Shown here: piece after piece, positions 1 to 12,114 of the stretch
Numbering within the stretch: the stretch's first letter is position 1
Layout of the letters: the number at the start of each line of letters is the position of its first letter
DNA from: Ifrita kowaldi
Lineage: Eukaryota; Chordata; Aves; Passeriformes; Cinclosomatidae
Assembly (NCBI GenBank): GCA_013398055.1
Contig: VZRS01014161.1
Span: 248,001 to 312,000 of the forward strand
Reading direction: 5' to 3'
DNA length: 64,000 nucleotides
Translations under genes and position numbers: made by a program
The notes under the pieces: generated by a model
Told to the model about the DNA's origin: nothing
The model's database searches: none
What the model saw: the letters and a program-made list of their open reading frames with translations, nothing else

Positions 1-1859
1 TGCCACTGCCCCGCTGTGAAATCCTCAGGAAGTTGTTCCCGAGGCTGCTGTGGTTTCTGGGCTCTGTGTTTGTACAATCCGGTTCCAAAGCGAGTTCTCT
101 GTCTGGCAGGGACTGTGGTGAACAGCACCCAGCAGGGCCAGGCCAGCTCCCAGCACTGCTGGGACACAACTGGTAAACTTTGATGCAAATAACTGTAAAA
201 ATCACTGTAAGTTATCAGAAGGCGGGGAAGGCACAATCCAAATAAATGTAACAACATGAATAAACCCAGACAAATAGATGCCATATATTTTGTTGGTGAC
301 TTGTGTGTCAGAACAAATTCCCATTTTGTAAGAAACCTCTAAGTTATGACATCATTTTGGAAGTATTTTGGTGGTTCTTTCCCGCTCCCAGATCAACTCT
401 GCTTCCCTCTTGGTAGCTCTGCACCCCCAGAAGCCTGGAAATCTTGCTGAGGATAAAAACCAGGGGTATCAGCACGAGGCAAGAATTCCCCCTGTGCATT
501 TAAGCCCTTCTTAAACCTCCGAGAGGAAGCAGCTTTCAGCTCACTCCAGCACACAACTGCAACACAGGATATTTTTCCAGCTCACTGATATTTCATAAGT
601 ACCATTTGTTGTCATGTGGTTAAATTAAAAACTCAGGATATCAAACATCAAACAGTATGTTAATGTCAAGTATGCTTGAATAAATACTAAAGAGTTCAAC
701 TGACTGAAATATGTGGACTACGAGCTAATTAAGAAAGAAGCAGGTGTGAAAAAAACCTAATTTAAGCAATTTTTTTTTTTTACAATTAATAATGTTTACT
801 TGTAGTTCCCCTTATAACAAAGCACTGGTTTAACCTCCAGAGAATTCGTAGCTGTAATCCAGCATTTTAAAAATAATAATTGAGCACTGGGTTTTCAAAA
901 GGAGATCAGTTTCCAAACCTGGGTAATCTGCCTGGCATATACTCAGAGAGGGTTTTTATTTTAAATAACGGTGCATCTTTGTATCCACTGGATCAGTTAC
1001 CAAATTATTCCAGCAAATCTACAAAACAAGCCCAGTTCGGTGTCCGCCGTGCTAATTCCTGCAGGGATTAGAGCAGGAACAAGGAGGGAAAGGCTCAGTG
1101 CGATTGCTGCAAACCCCATCCACTTAGCAAAACAAACACAGGTAATTTGCAGGCTGAGTTTTCTCCAACTTCTCAGAGGAGCAGTGTGTCTGTGACATTA
1201 TGGTCTAGTTTTACATAGGCAAAAAAAAAACCATAACCAAAAAAACCCCAGAAAACAACATTAAGGTTTTTATTTGAACTGTTCTGGCAGCACACACACA
1301 CAGCCAATCAACTAATCCAAGGCTGTATTTAATGGAGAGTTTCTTTCCAAGAAGGCAAATGGAAGTACAGGAGGAGAAAATGGCTACAGATGTAAAAACA
1401 GACCTGGAATATTTCATTGACATGACATATCTACTGCATTTAATTAAAAGAAGAATGTATGGGAACAATGCATCCTACTCAATTCGGGTCGGGGGAACAA
1501 AACAGGACTGGATTAGATAGGACAACCCCAATCCCCAGGGAGATTCCCATATTTAATGGGAGCGCCACATGTTTGATATGTAGGGAAGCAAGTGGGTGTT
1601 CCTGGACTTGATCCACTATTCATCATAATACCACAGCCTTGTTCATTCCCAGTGAGGAGGCTTAAAACCATGAAACCATATGTGGAATATTAAAAATCAT
1701 TTAAAGTTAAAACGAACATCATGAAGGCGAGCACTGGGGCTGAGGCTGCTGTCCAAGAGCCCTCGGAGTCTCACTGTTCCTGGGGAAGGCAGAGAGGGAA
1801 TTCACTCGTGTGCTCACACACACATCCCCTCAGAGTGGGATCTTCAGCGCAAAGAACTC

Positions 1860-2240
1860 CTCCCTGATACTGCAGCGAGCTCATTATCAATAATTGATGT
1901 CCCTTTAATACCTACAGCATCAATGCTTTCATTTATAATTAAAGATCAGAAACTCCACTTCTATTTTTCCCCTCCTACTATCTGGTGTTTAAACTTTTTA
2001 TTTTTCCCCCCCTTTTTCTCCCTGACATTAAATTGTTTCTCAGACACAGTCAATAACTTTACTATATTCTCATTGCCTCTGAATTAATCATGGCTCTGCA
2101 CTAACCACATGGAATTTAATTTCCCATAAGAGAAATGTTTACTTTGGTTTACTTTGTTGGAACTTGACGTACTTATACAGTCTATAAAGATTTACTGTAA
2201 CATATTTTGTTAAGCAACATTAAAGCCTGTGCTGACAGAT
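1860..2240. promoter_or_regulatory. TAAT-rich block in intron 6, candidate conserved element
   Basis: The block contains CATTATCAATAATTGATG, TTATAATTAAAGATC and GAATTAATCATGG, a cluster of homeodomain and POU-like cores without repeats. Enhancer status is an inference. Confidence 0.22.
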
Positions 2241-2645
2241 CTTGTCTTGCATTACTTCACTTATATTCAGGTCTTTAATGCTTTTGCTCTTCACCGATGG
2301 GGCAGCAGGACCAGCTTGGAAATTCAGGTTTTAAAAGTACATGAAATGCAGGAATCTTGGGGCCATGTTCTGTCCTGAGTTTATTCAGAGCAAACCACTC
2401 TTTCCTTTGCCTGAATTTTATTGCACCCATTACAGCCACGGGGATGAATGAACAGAAGACAAGAATTTTGCTATTTAATTCCTTGTTACGCATTAATTGG
2501 ATCTAAATTTATTGCATTCGAGAAGCAAAAGGAAGTTTAAAGTAAAGATAAGATAACGCCAGATAAAGCAGTCCAGGGAGAGGAATATTTGAGGATTGCA
2601 GCCTTGTGGTGCAGCATGATCAGATACCGGGAAGGAATTCCTCCC

Positions 2646-2756
2646 TGTGAGGGGCTGGGATGGAATTCCCAGAGAAGCTGCGGCTGCCCCTGGATCCCTG
2701 GAAGTGTCTAAAGCCAGGTTGGAGCAGCCTGGGATAGCGGAAGGAAAGCAGAAATC
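2646..2756 (+). mobile_element. CR1 LINE 3' fragment
   Basis: The text GTGAGGGGCTGGGATGGAAT, then CCCAGAGAAGCTGCGGCTGC and AAGCCAGGTTGGAGCAGCCT, follows the sense CR1 3' region. It lacks the terminal ATTCTATGA tail and ends at about GGGATAGCGGAAGG. Confidence 0.8.
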
Positions 2757-5681
2757 TCTGTCCTCCAGTGCTCCACTGAAATATTCAGAGGTTCTGTGCT
2801 GTAAGTGCCACCGAAATCCAGGGGAATTGCCATAGATCAGTGCCAATGGAAATTGAATTTGAGGTCTCAGAAGCAGAAAATTCCCATAAATATCCAAGCA
2901 CTGGAAAGCAGAGCTGCACACACACATCAGGCAGTCCCACTGCATTCGAGCATCCTGCTGCTAAATGTTAAGCAACAAGAGCTAAAATATTTACTGTACC
3001 ACTGAGCAAATTTGGGTAGGGAATTTAGGGAATTCTATGTAGTTCCAGCAGGTTTTGGCAAAGGAATCAGCACGGTATCTGGCGGTAACTGTGACCTGGT
3101 CACCCTGATTTTCCCTTTCTCCACAGTCTGATGTTTAATTCACATTCTAACTACGAGATGGACTTTTACCCCAGATCCAAAATACACAAGCAGTGGGAGA
3201 AGGGAAGAAAAGGAATTAAAAAGGAACTAGTTTAAAATAAAAAAAAGTCCAGATCGTCTTAAGTTCTGGTGAAATCAGAGCTATCAATGCCTGCGGATGT
3301 GAATTCAGTTCACATTCAGACGCACATTCTGGGGGTGGGAGTTGGCAGCTGGGTGGAGGAGAAAGGAAAAAGTGATTTTGAAATGTATTTATTAAATCAC
3401 TGCTGAGAGCAGAGGGGAAAAGAGAAGCCTGGGAATCTGCTGCAGAGGCTGAACCGATGAGAAGACAAAGAGGCCACAGCACTATAGGAAAGGAACTTTT
3501 TTAAAAAGATAAAGAAATCGCCCCAAATTTTCACACATCCCCCAAGCAAGAGAAACATTTGCCTTAAAGAGACAGGACAGGAACCTGTGAGACAATTTGG
3601 TATCAGGACACTGCCTTGCAAATATTTTGCACGAAGGCAGCATTTGGGGTATCTCCGCCAGCTTTATGTGGAACTACTCACGTTAATGAGCTTTTGGAGT
3701 AATTAACAGTTTATTGCAGGGCGTGGTAATGCTGCAGATAACGGGGCTCCATCAAAGTCAGGGCAGCTCGCCCTGGATGCTGGTTTGGCTGGTGACCAAC
3801 CCTGTAAATCCTCAGGGATTGTGCCAGAAGGGCTGGACCAGTTTCCAATGGTCCCAAAGCAGCATCTCCTCACCCACAGATCCCCTGGGAAATCCTTGTC
3901 CTGGCACCCTCTGGGGAATCCTTTCCTTCTTGGTGTCAGCCCAGACTCTGGGGAGTGGACCCAGAACTTCCTTCCTCCTCCCGCAGCTGGCAATGGGAAG
4001 AGCAGACCGAGGACAGCCCTTTCCTCGGCCTCTCCAGCAGAATTCCCTGATTTCCTGGAGGTCACGGGCGTGCTGAGGATCAGGATCACCCCGGTGCAGT
4101 TCCTCAGCACCGCACCAGGTGGCTTCAATCACCTGTGCCAGACACCCACCGGCTTATTATCACGCCCTTTATAATAAATAAATATTATACAACGCTTATT
4201 TATAATGCTTATCATGTCCCATCGAGACACTGAAATCCCGTCAGAAGATTGGGCTGCACAAAGAATAATTTCTTCTAAAATCAGAGCTGCTGAAATAATA
4301 TGTTTTTTAAACTTAAATGAACAAAACTTGCCATTGAGGGTGTCCTCTCTCCCAAATTTTTCCTATGGTTGGGCAAGAGTAAGAAAGACAGTATTTTATT
4401 AAATTTTTATTCCTTTTGCTGTTTTCTTCTCCAACCTCCATTTTCTAGATAAAAATTCCAGAATAGAAAAAACAGGAAGAAAAAATAATTGTATAATTAC
4501 TCTTTTTAAAAGCTGTGAATAACTAAACAATAAACACAGCATTTTGAAAAATCCAAAGTATAACTGAGTAAGTTTTTTCAAGATATACAGAATTTGCTAT
4601 TATCTGGGAATTTTCCCCATTAAAGTCACCTGAATTCCACTTTTATTTCTGTATATTTAAACTCAAACACAGCAGCCCAAGACTCAGGAGCCTGGATGAA
4701 TAAAGAATGAATTGCAATCTGACTCTCTTCTCCCAGCTCCCCCCATCTGGCCCGGCCTACTGGGAGCAGGAGCCTCTCCGAACCCCGCAACAGCAGGTGG
4801 AGGGGTATTTCAGTAACAGAAAATCCCATTAATTAAGCTCTCCTCAGACTTGCAAACTGGGAGAGTTGCTTTCCCTCCCCAGTAAAAGAGCCCACAACAA
4901 ACAGAGCCGCTCGTGGGTCACTTCTCCCACGCTTTCACACCTCCATGGGAAGCACAGCCCGGGAATGCTTTTGGAGCACTTCCATTCTCAGCAAAGGTTT
5001 GGGGGAATTGGTTTTGCCCCACTTGAGTTTGTGGCTTGGAAAACCCCTCATCAGAGGGCAGGATCCTGCTGTGAATCCCAGAATCCTGCAAACTCCAGAG
5101 GAAGCCCAGTCCCCACTGCCACAACCCTTCCGGCCAGAATGGGGTGTTGGGAGTGCTGCAGAGGAAAGAACACCATTAATCCTCTAAAAAACAATCATCG
5201 TTTGTCCTTTTCTCCTCAGAACCTGTTGGAGTATCTGCATTTCTCCTCAATATCTGCAGGAATATTTGCATTTCTCCATTCCAAGGTGTTGGGATCCACA
5301 CGTGGGGAACTAAGGCGCATGAGGCAAAGGCTTGGCTTTTCTAACCCAGCTTATTTAGTTACTTCTATAAAAAATCTTTCTAGACTCTCCACACACACTT
5401 AGATACCTCAGATTTTCAGAGCCACAAAAATAACCTACAAGATGCCCCTGGACCCAGAACTATCTCTTCCCATCCTTTATTCCAAGAACTCCTGGCAGTT
5501 ACAGTCCGTGTACAATCAGGATTTTTTTCACCACAGACCTTCTCTCTCACTAGCATGAGCATGTTCCAGTCTTGTAAAACCTGCTCCATGCCCACAGCTG
5601 ATTTAGCTTCTCCAGATTTACCGAGATTTATGGAAAGCTGATAGGAAACCTGAAATATTTCAGCTCAACTGTACCCATGGT

Positions 5682-5791
5682 GGTTTGGATGGGCAACCTG
5701 GGCTGGTGGAAGGGGTCTCTGCCCATGACGAGGGGTGAAAAAAGATGGACTTGAAGGTCTTTTCCAACTCAAATTCTTCCATGATTCCATA
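5682..5791 (+). mobile_element. CR1 LINE 3' end with tail
   Basis: GATGGGCAACCTGGGCTGGTG, CTGCCCATGACGAGGGGTG and GAAGGTCTTTTCCAACTC are followed by the tail ATTCTTCCATGATTCCATAA. This is a typical 5'-truncated sense CR1 insertion. Confidence 0.88.
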
Positions 5792-8700
5792 ACTTATTGG
5801 TTGCAGCCTCTTAAGGTGTTTGTAATGCAGGAAGAGCTGGGAGGTGGAAACCTCACACCCCCCAAAAAAGGGCTCCTGTGAGAAAACCCCCAGGAACATC
5901 CCAGGGCAGGATGCAAACACCACAGGTGGCTCTGGGTGTTGATTTATGAACCCTCAATGATATTGTAGCAAAATCCAGAAGGAGCAGTTTGCAAGAAAAA
6001 TGATTGCAGGCAAATGGTGGTTGGCATTTTAAATCTCTCACGAAAGTTGATGAGTCTGTGTGTGTGTCACACTTGCTGAAGGTTTCTGAACCAAAGAAAC
6101 CCCTCATCTTGTCTTTGTTGCTGCCTCTGAGCCCCCAGACAAACACCCTTCGTGCTGCCGAAGTCTGCTGCAATATTTACAGTTTTCTGACTCACTGACT
6201 TTAATTATACATCTGGATTTTGGAATTGTGTTTGCAAAGTCAAACACAGCCAGGCTGTTTTCCTGCCTCAACCTCCCCTTTTTCTCTGGGGAAGTAGAGG
6301 TAAAAAAACCATCATTTTTCACCTTCCCTTTGTTTCAAGAAAGTGAAAAATAACTTTGCTCTTCAATATTGTTTGAGCCAAGTCCTTTTTTTCATTTTTT
6401 CATAATATTTCTGCCTCAATAAAATTGGAAAAAAGTTAAATAAACAAAAAACTTTTTGAATGAGGTTAAGTGTCTGGCTTAAGCTGACAAAGCCCAGGAA
6501 ATTGAAAGTTAAGACTGATAGTAACAAATTCTGGCTCGTATGGAAAAGAAAAGGCAAAGACAAAATGATCTAAGCTATAAATAATTCCTGCCAGAACTTT
6601 TCATCTTTAGGCTCAGGCCCACTTGTGCACAGATGGGAGTGCAAGGACACCCTCATGCCCCTCCCTGTGTTATTTAAATGTTGGTCTGTGTGTTGAATTC
6701 TTACCAGCTTCATAAAACACAGAATTTACACCGGGGAGCCGGGAGGGACCTTGGGTAAGGATGTTAAGTAAGCGCTTCTGTAAAGGGTTCATTATTTACC
6801 TTGAAGACCAGAAAACCACCACTGGAGATGTTTGGTCTCTCAGGTAAATAAGGGTTTAGTCTGCAGGAATTAAGAATTCAAATCTTTTTTTTAAGGCTCA
6901 TTTGATAAAATACTGAATGTATTTTGTTATTTTTCTAGCAGAGCAAAACAAACCTGATCTTTCCCTGTTAGGGCCTCGTTGCTTTGACAATGCTGAAGTG
7001 GCTGAAAAACAGAGGCAGTTTTGATTTAAACTTTCACAAAGGTCTAAAGTGACCAGTTAAAGAAAGAAGCCCCTTGGCCTTTCCTGTATCCCTTAAAAAG
7101 GTGTTACTCTTCCAGCATCCTTCTGTATTTTTATTTTCAAGTAGCAGACCAGACACAGTAAGAATTATTCCTGTTTCAAGAGTAAAAGATCAGAATACTG
7201 TATATACAGTACATATATTTTTAACCATGTTAGTTATGTCTGCTGATTTCTTCTGTCAATTAAGGATTTTTTTGGCACGTCTAAACGATTACACCTCATC
7301 AAGAACAGCAGCTTAAAAAACCAAGCCCCATCATCCATGTCAAGAGCATCCAAATTAAAAAACCAGTGCACCTCCTCTGTTAAGATGCTCCAAGACCCAC
7401 TAATGAAATCCCATCAAGAACCAGGGAATGTTGGTAATAATTTAGCAAATCCAGAACAATGCCTGGCCTGTGCTGCTGCCTCAGCATCTGTGCTGAGATA
7501 AGGGGCTCATTTGCAGCAGCAAATCATTTAAACTCCTTCAAAACCCAGTCTCAGTTCCTCCTAAACGTCTGGGGGTTTTCCTTCAAGATACAGAAACCAA
7601 AGCACAGGCAGTGAGAAGTTAATTTATTCAAGCCAGCCTAAGCTGAACTTTTATTCTCAGCTCCTAAATCCATGCCCAGCATTGTGCATCACGTTGGGAA
7701 AAAGGGAGAACACACTTGCAGTGAATTAAGAGGGAGGGCAGGTGTGTTCATTAAAAAAATACATAATTAGATAAAAAACCCCAAGAAAAACACAAACCCA
7801 AGCCCCAAAGAGATGCACTACAGAAACTGTAAATCAAATACACCCTCTGTCCTCTGAAGGGGAGGGGGAGGGAAAAAATTAAACCTTGGCTCAGGAACTG
7901 AAATCTTAAACTGTTGACTAAACTTTCTGCAAGTTGTCTGCTCACCATACACATCCCTGGATATCGGCAGAAAAGGTCTGGAAGTGCTTATGAACCCAGA
8001 AATTGCAACATCGGTGCCGAGCAGCCCCTCTGCAATCAGCCCTGCTCTCGTCCAGCCCCAGCCCCGGCTCCCCCATCCCAAACAATCCCTGGGAATTCAG
8101 AGCAGCAAGTATAGGATCCATAACCTGCCCTGCATCCAAAGGAAAAAAAAACTGTTGCCAAGGAAACACCCAAATATCAAAATTGAAATATAGCTCAGCC
8201 CTTAATGAGCCCAAAAGGAGTTGTAGGAAGTTTACTCAAGTTCAGCAGAGATTTTTGGCTGAATGTGGGGAAGAGATTATTAAAAGAGATCCCAGCTCCG
8301 TGGTGGAGGCGGGAGAGGGAGCACAACACAATTTTGAGATGTAACTGTGTTTAAAAATCCTCTCTCACAATATTTTCTTCTCTTGGGCCAGCTGCAAACA
8401 CCCAAAAATGCAATAAAAATGTGAACGTTACTGAAAAGATACAAAAAACCCCACAAATGTGAATTTGGGGACAGAACCAAACAAAAAGGAGGAAAACTTG
8501 TAATGTTAGCACAATGATGCAACCTTAAAAAAAAAAAGGTACAGTTTTCCAAGAACTGCATTTTTCTGACATCTTGTGCATATTGAGGTCCGTGGAGACT
8601 TCCCATTTTCCACACTCAGCACTTTGAGGGTCAGGGAGGTCAAGGTACCAGAATTCCCGGTGGATGTCTGAGAGTTCATCCAGAACAATCGAGCTCCTGG

Positions 8701-9123
8701 CTGTGCCTCCCCCCTCGTTACGGGGCTGCCGCTGGGGGAGAGGAATGGCCACTGCCACGAGCACTGGGAAACCCAGAGGCACAAGATTAATTGGGGATGG
8801 CCCCTTCCCTCAGTGCTTTCATTCTTTTAAGTCATATCCCAACATCTAGCCCCCAAAAAATACAAATAAAAGCTTACATCCAGCTCGAAGTAACTCCAGC
8901 CCGAAGTGGCGCCTCTGAGAGCTGAGCAAGGGGGGAATTTCTGCATTTTGTAGGGGTTCATACCATATAAAATTAGAAACTCTTGGAATTGCCCTGGGAC
9001 AGGAAGGGCCTTTTCTCTGGACCATTCTGAAAACACCTGGAACAAAGACACTTCTGTTTGGGAAATCCAGTAGTAGCAAAATTAACCTCTGGTTCTGTGA
9101 AAAATCCAAACCACCAAGCCCAA

Positions 9124-9175
9124 CATCATCATCATCATCATCATCACTATTATTATTATTATTATTATTATTATT
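9124..9175. repeat. Compound microsatellite (CAT)n-(ATT)n
   Basis: About 23 bp of CAT repeats (9124-9146) is followed directly by about 28 bp of TAT/ATT repeats (9148-9175). Confidence 0.98.
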
Positions 9176-9299
9176 CATGGTGACTCCCTCATTCCTGGCT
9201 ATAAACTAATGCTGTTTGCTTGATAAATTAGGCAGTAAAATAATTTGCTGGGGAAAAAAAATTAATCAAATAGGTGCAAGAGCGAATTTTCCTCCTTTT

Positions 9300-9960
9300 T
9301 TTCACAAGGAATTGTTTGCATACCTCAACTAAGAATCCAGATCAGATTCAGTGTTTCCATTCTCTAACACATGTATTTGTGTGTTCATTCAATATGTTCA
9401 CTAATTAAATCATGTGGTTTAAATATTCCATCTCTGCACTTTAAACTTCCAATGCAAAATAACTGAGAAGAGGCACTCAGTGCGTGTTTTTATATTTATC
9501 TAAATAGTAGTTTTCAAAATATGTTGCTACTTTTGTCCAAAAATAATATCCAATATAATTAGAAAGCACCCCAAGCATCCAACTGCTTTACATCAATGTT
9601 ATTTTTCAAAACAGAGAATTAGGCACCATACAAAATTAATGTGTATTTGAAAAATACCAGCAAGCCATGGAGTTGTATTTAAATAATAATGGTTTCTCAG
9701 GAATGTTTGTCAGAGTTTATGTAGCTACCAATAAAAAGTAAAAATTTAAAGCCAGAAAATGAATTGATGCTACTGGCTGAAGTCTTTACAAGATTCTTAA
9801 ATAATGTTTAAACCAATATCCAATTAAAAAATAGACAATTGTGCACACATATATAAATAATACAAATTATGAGTAATTTCTGATACTGATGGAGATTTTC
9901 AGAAGATGAAACATTGCATCATGCGCTTCATAAAAAGAAATTAATTCTTTTTTAAATAGG
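9300..9960. promoter_or_regulatory. AT-rich repeat-free block in intron 6, candidate conserved element
   Basis: About 660 bp is AT-rich, almost without CG dinucleotides and without recognisable transposon sequence. It contains ACTAATTAAATC, ATATAATTAG and CAATTAAAAAA homeodomain-like sites. It differs from the more GC-rich, repeat-bearing DNA around it. Conservation is not shown. Confidence 0.25.
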
Positions 9961-12091
9961 ATGTGGTTAAAATGGTTAAACCATTATTGAGCAGAGGTCC
10001 TCCAAACCGCAGGCACTTTTTCCATGTTATTTCCCCACTTCGGACTCAAAATCAGGATAATTTGGCCAATTTGGCAATCTCCCATCACAGGCTGCTCTTA
10101 AAGCCCAGCCAAGTGCTGAACTTGCTGACTTCCTTAAAGGTTTGTGGGCCCCGGTGGGTGCTGAGCGGTCACTTGACATCTTTAGGAGCTCTCATAACAT
10201 TCTGGGCATGAGACTTTGGAAAATGACACAGAGTGGGAGTGAGCTGCAAAAAATACCCTCTGAGCACGGTGATTATTTGGGTATGATTCCCCATATTTTC
10301 TTGCATTTATTAAAGTTTACAGGGGGAAAAAAATCAATTTCTCCTAGGAAATGTCTCTGCTAAAAATTTAAAGCTTGGGTTCCATTCCCACACTTCTGAG
10401 AAGAGAGAAGAAAAAGAAAGGAAGAAAAAAACCACCCAAACTGATTGTTGCTTTCTCTGCAGTTACTGTAAATATTTTATGAATGGATACCTCAGAGCAA
10501 AGTATCCTGATAAAAATTCCCTATAATTATTTGTCTAACGCACCGGGGAAGGATTTGGACTTTGCCATAAGTCCTTAATGCAAAGAACTTGTCAACATCA
10601 GCTTGTTCAGACATTAAGAGGATTTCTTTAGGTGCCACCTTTTAAACTCCAGTATTAAGCCCAGCTTCTAGTAAATTTACTCCATGGTAAGCAATTCCAG
10701 ATGAGTTCTAGTGACAGGCTTTAGTCTCAAGGTACTTTTTCACTGCACATTAAAATCTCATGTTCCCAGGGCTGGGTTGTTTTCTGACTGATATCCAATT
10801 AGGGAATAGAGAAAAGAGGCATTTCCAAAGCTGGAGCTGAACAAAACAACCCAGAGCAGTAACTCACTGATAACCACCAGCAGCAGCCACTACTCTCTGT
10901 TTACTAACAAGAAGTTAAAATGGAAAGAGATGAGATCCTAAACAGCAACAGCTCGTCCGAAATAATTGCCCAACAGAGCAGGAGCAGCGTTCCAACCATG
11001 GAATCATCTTCAAAGCAAACTGTGGGAAATATTCGCACAACCATCAACTTTCAGGCTGTTTAGGATCTTCCTGGTACATGAAACACTGTGAGTACTGAAC
11101 CCCAGAACCTCAGACAAGGAGGAGTTGTAAGAAAACGCTACAACAACCATTTCCTGGACAGGAAATCCAAGGTTTTGTGGAACTGAGTAACCCCAAGTCA
11201 CCGAGGAAGCTCGTGGCAAAGTTCACAATTGAAAGCAGGTCACTTTAAAGCATTAGGTTTTCACTTCACCCCTCTTTTCCTCCTCCACACCAGATAAAAT
11301 TAAGGGTGCTACTAGAACAAGTACTGACCTCTGATAACCACTGGAATGATTAATGTTTTTCTACAATCAATTAGTACAACACACAGGGACTGGTGTAACA
11401 GCACAGGCAGAGCTTTCCGGTCACCCACCAGGATTTTAGCAATAAGGAACCCATTAACTTATGCAGATACAAAAATCTCTAATTCCTGTAGAACAGGAGG
11501 AGGGTGTAGAAGGGACACAAACCCTTTGTGAGGGGCTGGGGAAGAAGGGCAGGTGTCGGGCTTTGCTCAGTTCCTCACTGTCACCAAACCAAACAAAGGA
11601 GCTGTACCTGCAGGGTCAGAGCTGATCAAAACCTGAAGAATTGTCTTGCTCCTTAATTAGATAAGTACCTTGCTACCAGTTTTGCTAAGCTCATGAAGAG
11701 TTTCCTAGGTGCTCGGATAGGAATGGGGGATTTTAGTTCTTGCTGTGGAAACTGAATGTCAAATCCATCTGGGAGTTGCCGAGGTCCCAACCCTTGCGGC
11801 ACTTTGTCTCCCTGAGTGATGGGTTAAGGAGGAAGCCACCAGAAAACAACCAGGAGAGAGGAACCAGGAGTGAATCTGCCTCTCTCCTCTCATCCCCACT
11901 GACGTGCCCTTTTCCTGGTCATTTCAGGAAAACGACCCTTGTCACTTTAGAAGGAGCAGATGAAACACCACAAACCTCGCCCAGCAGCAAAGTCCATTGC
12001 CACAGGCTGGTGACATCACGAGTGTCTGTCACTGTAGTCTCGTCACGCTGTGGAAACCAGAGTGAAGAGCTGCACTCCTTGAAGGAACACT

Positions 12092-12114
12092 GACAGACAG
12101 ACAGACAGACAGAC
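12092..12114. repeat. Microsatellite (GACA)n
   Basis: Nearly six perfect GACA units lie in a row. Confidence 0.95.

Noticed and set aside
8846..9178. Minus-strand frame encoding runs of Asn and Asp
   Set aside because: The runs are simply the translated (ATT)n and (CAT)n microsatellite.
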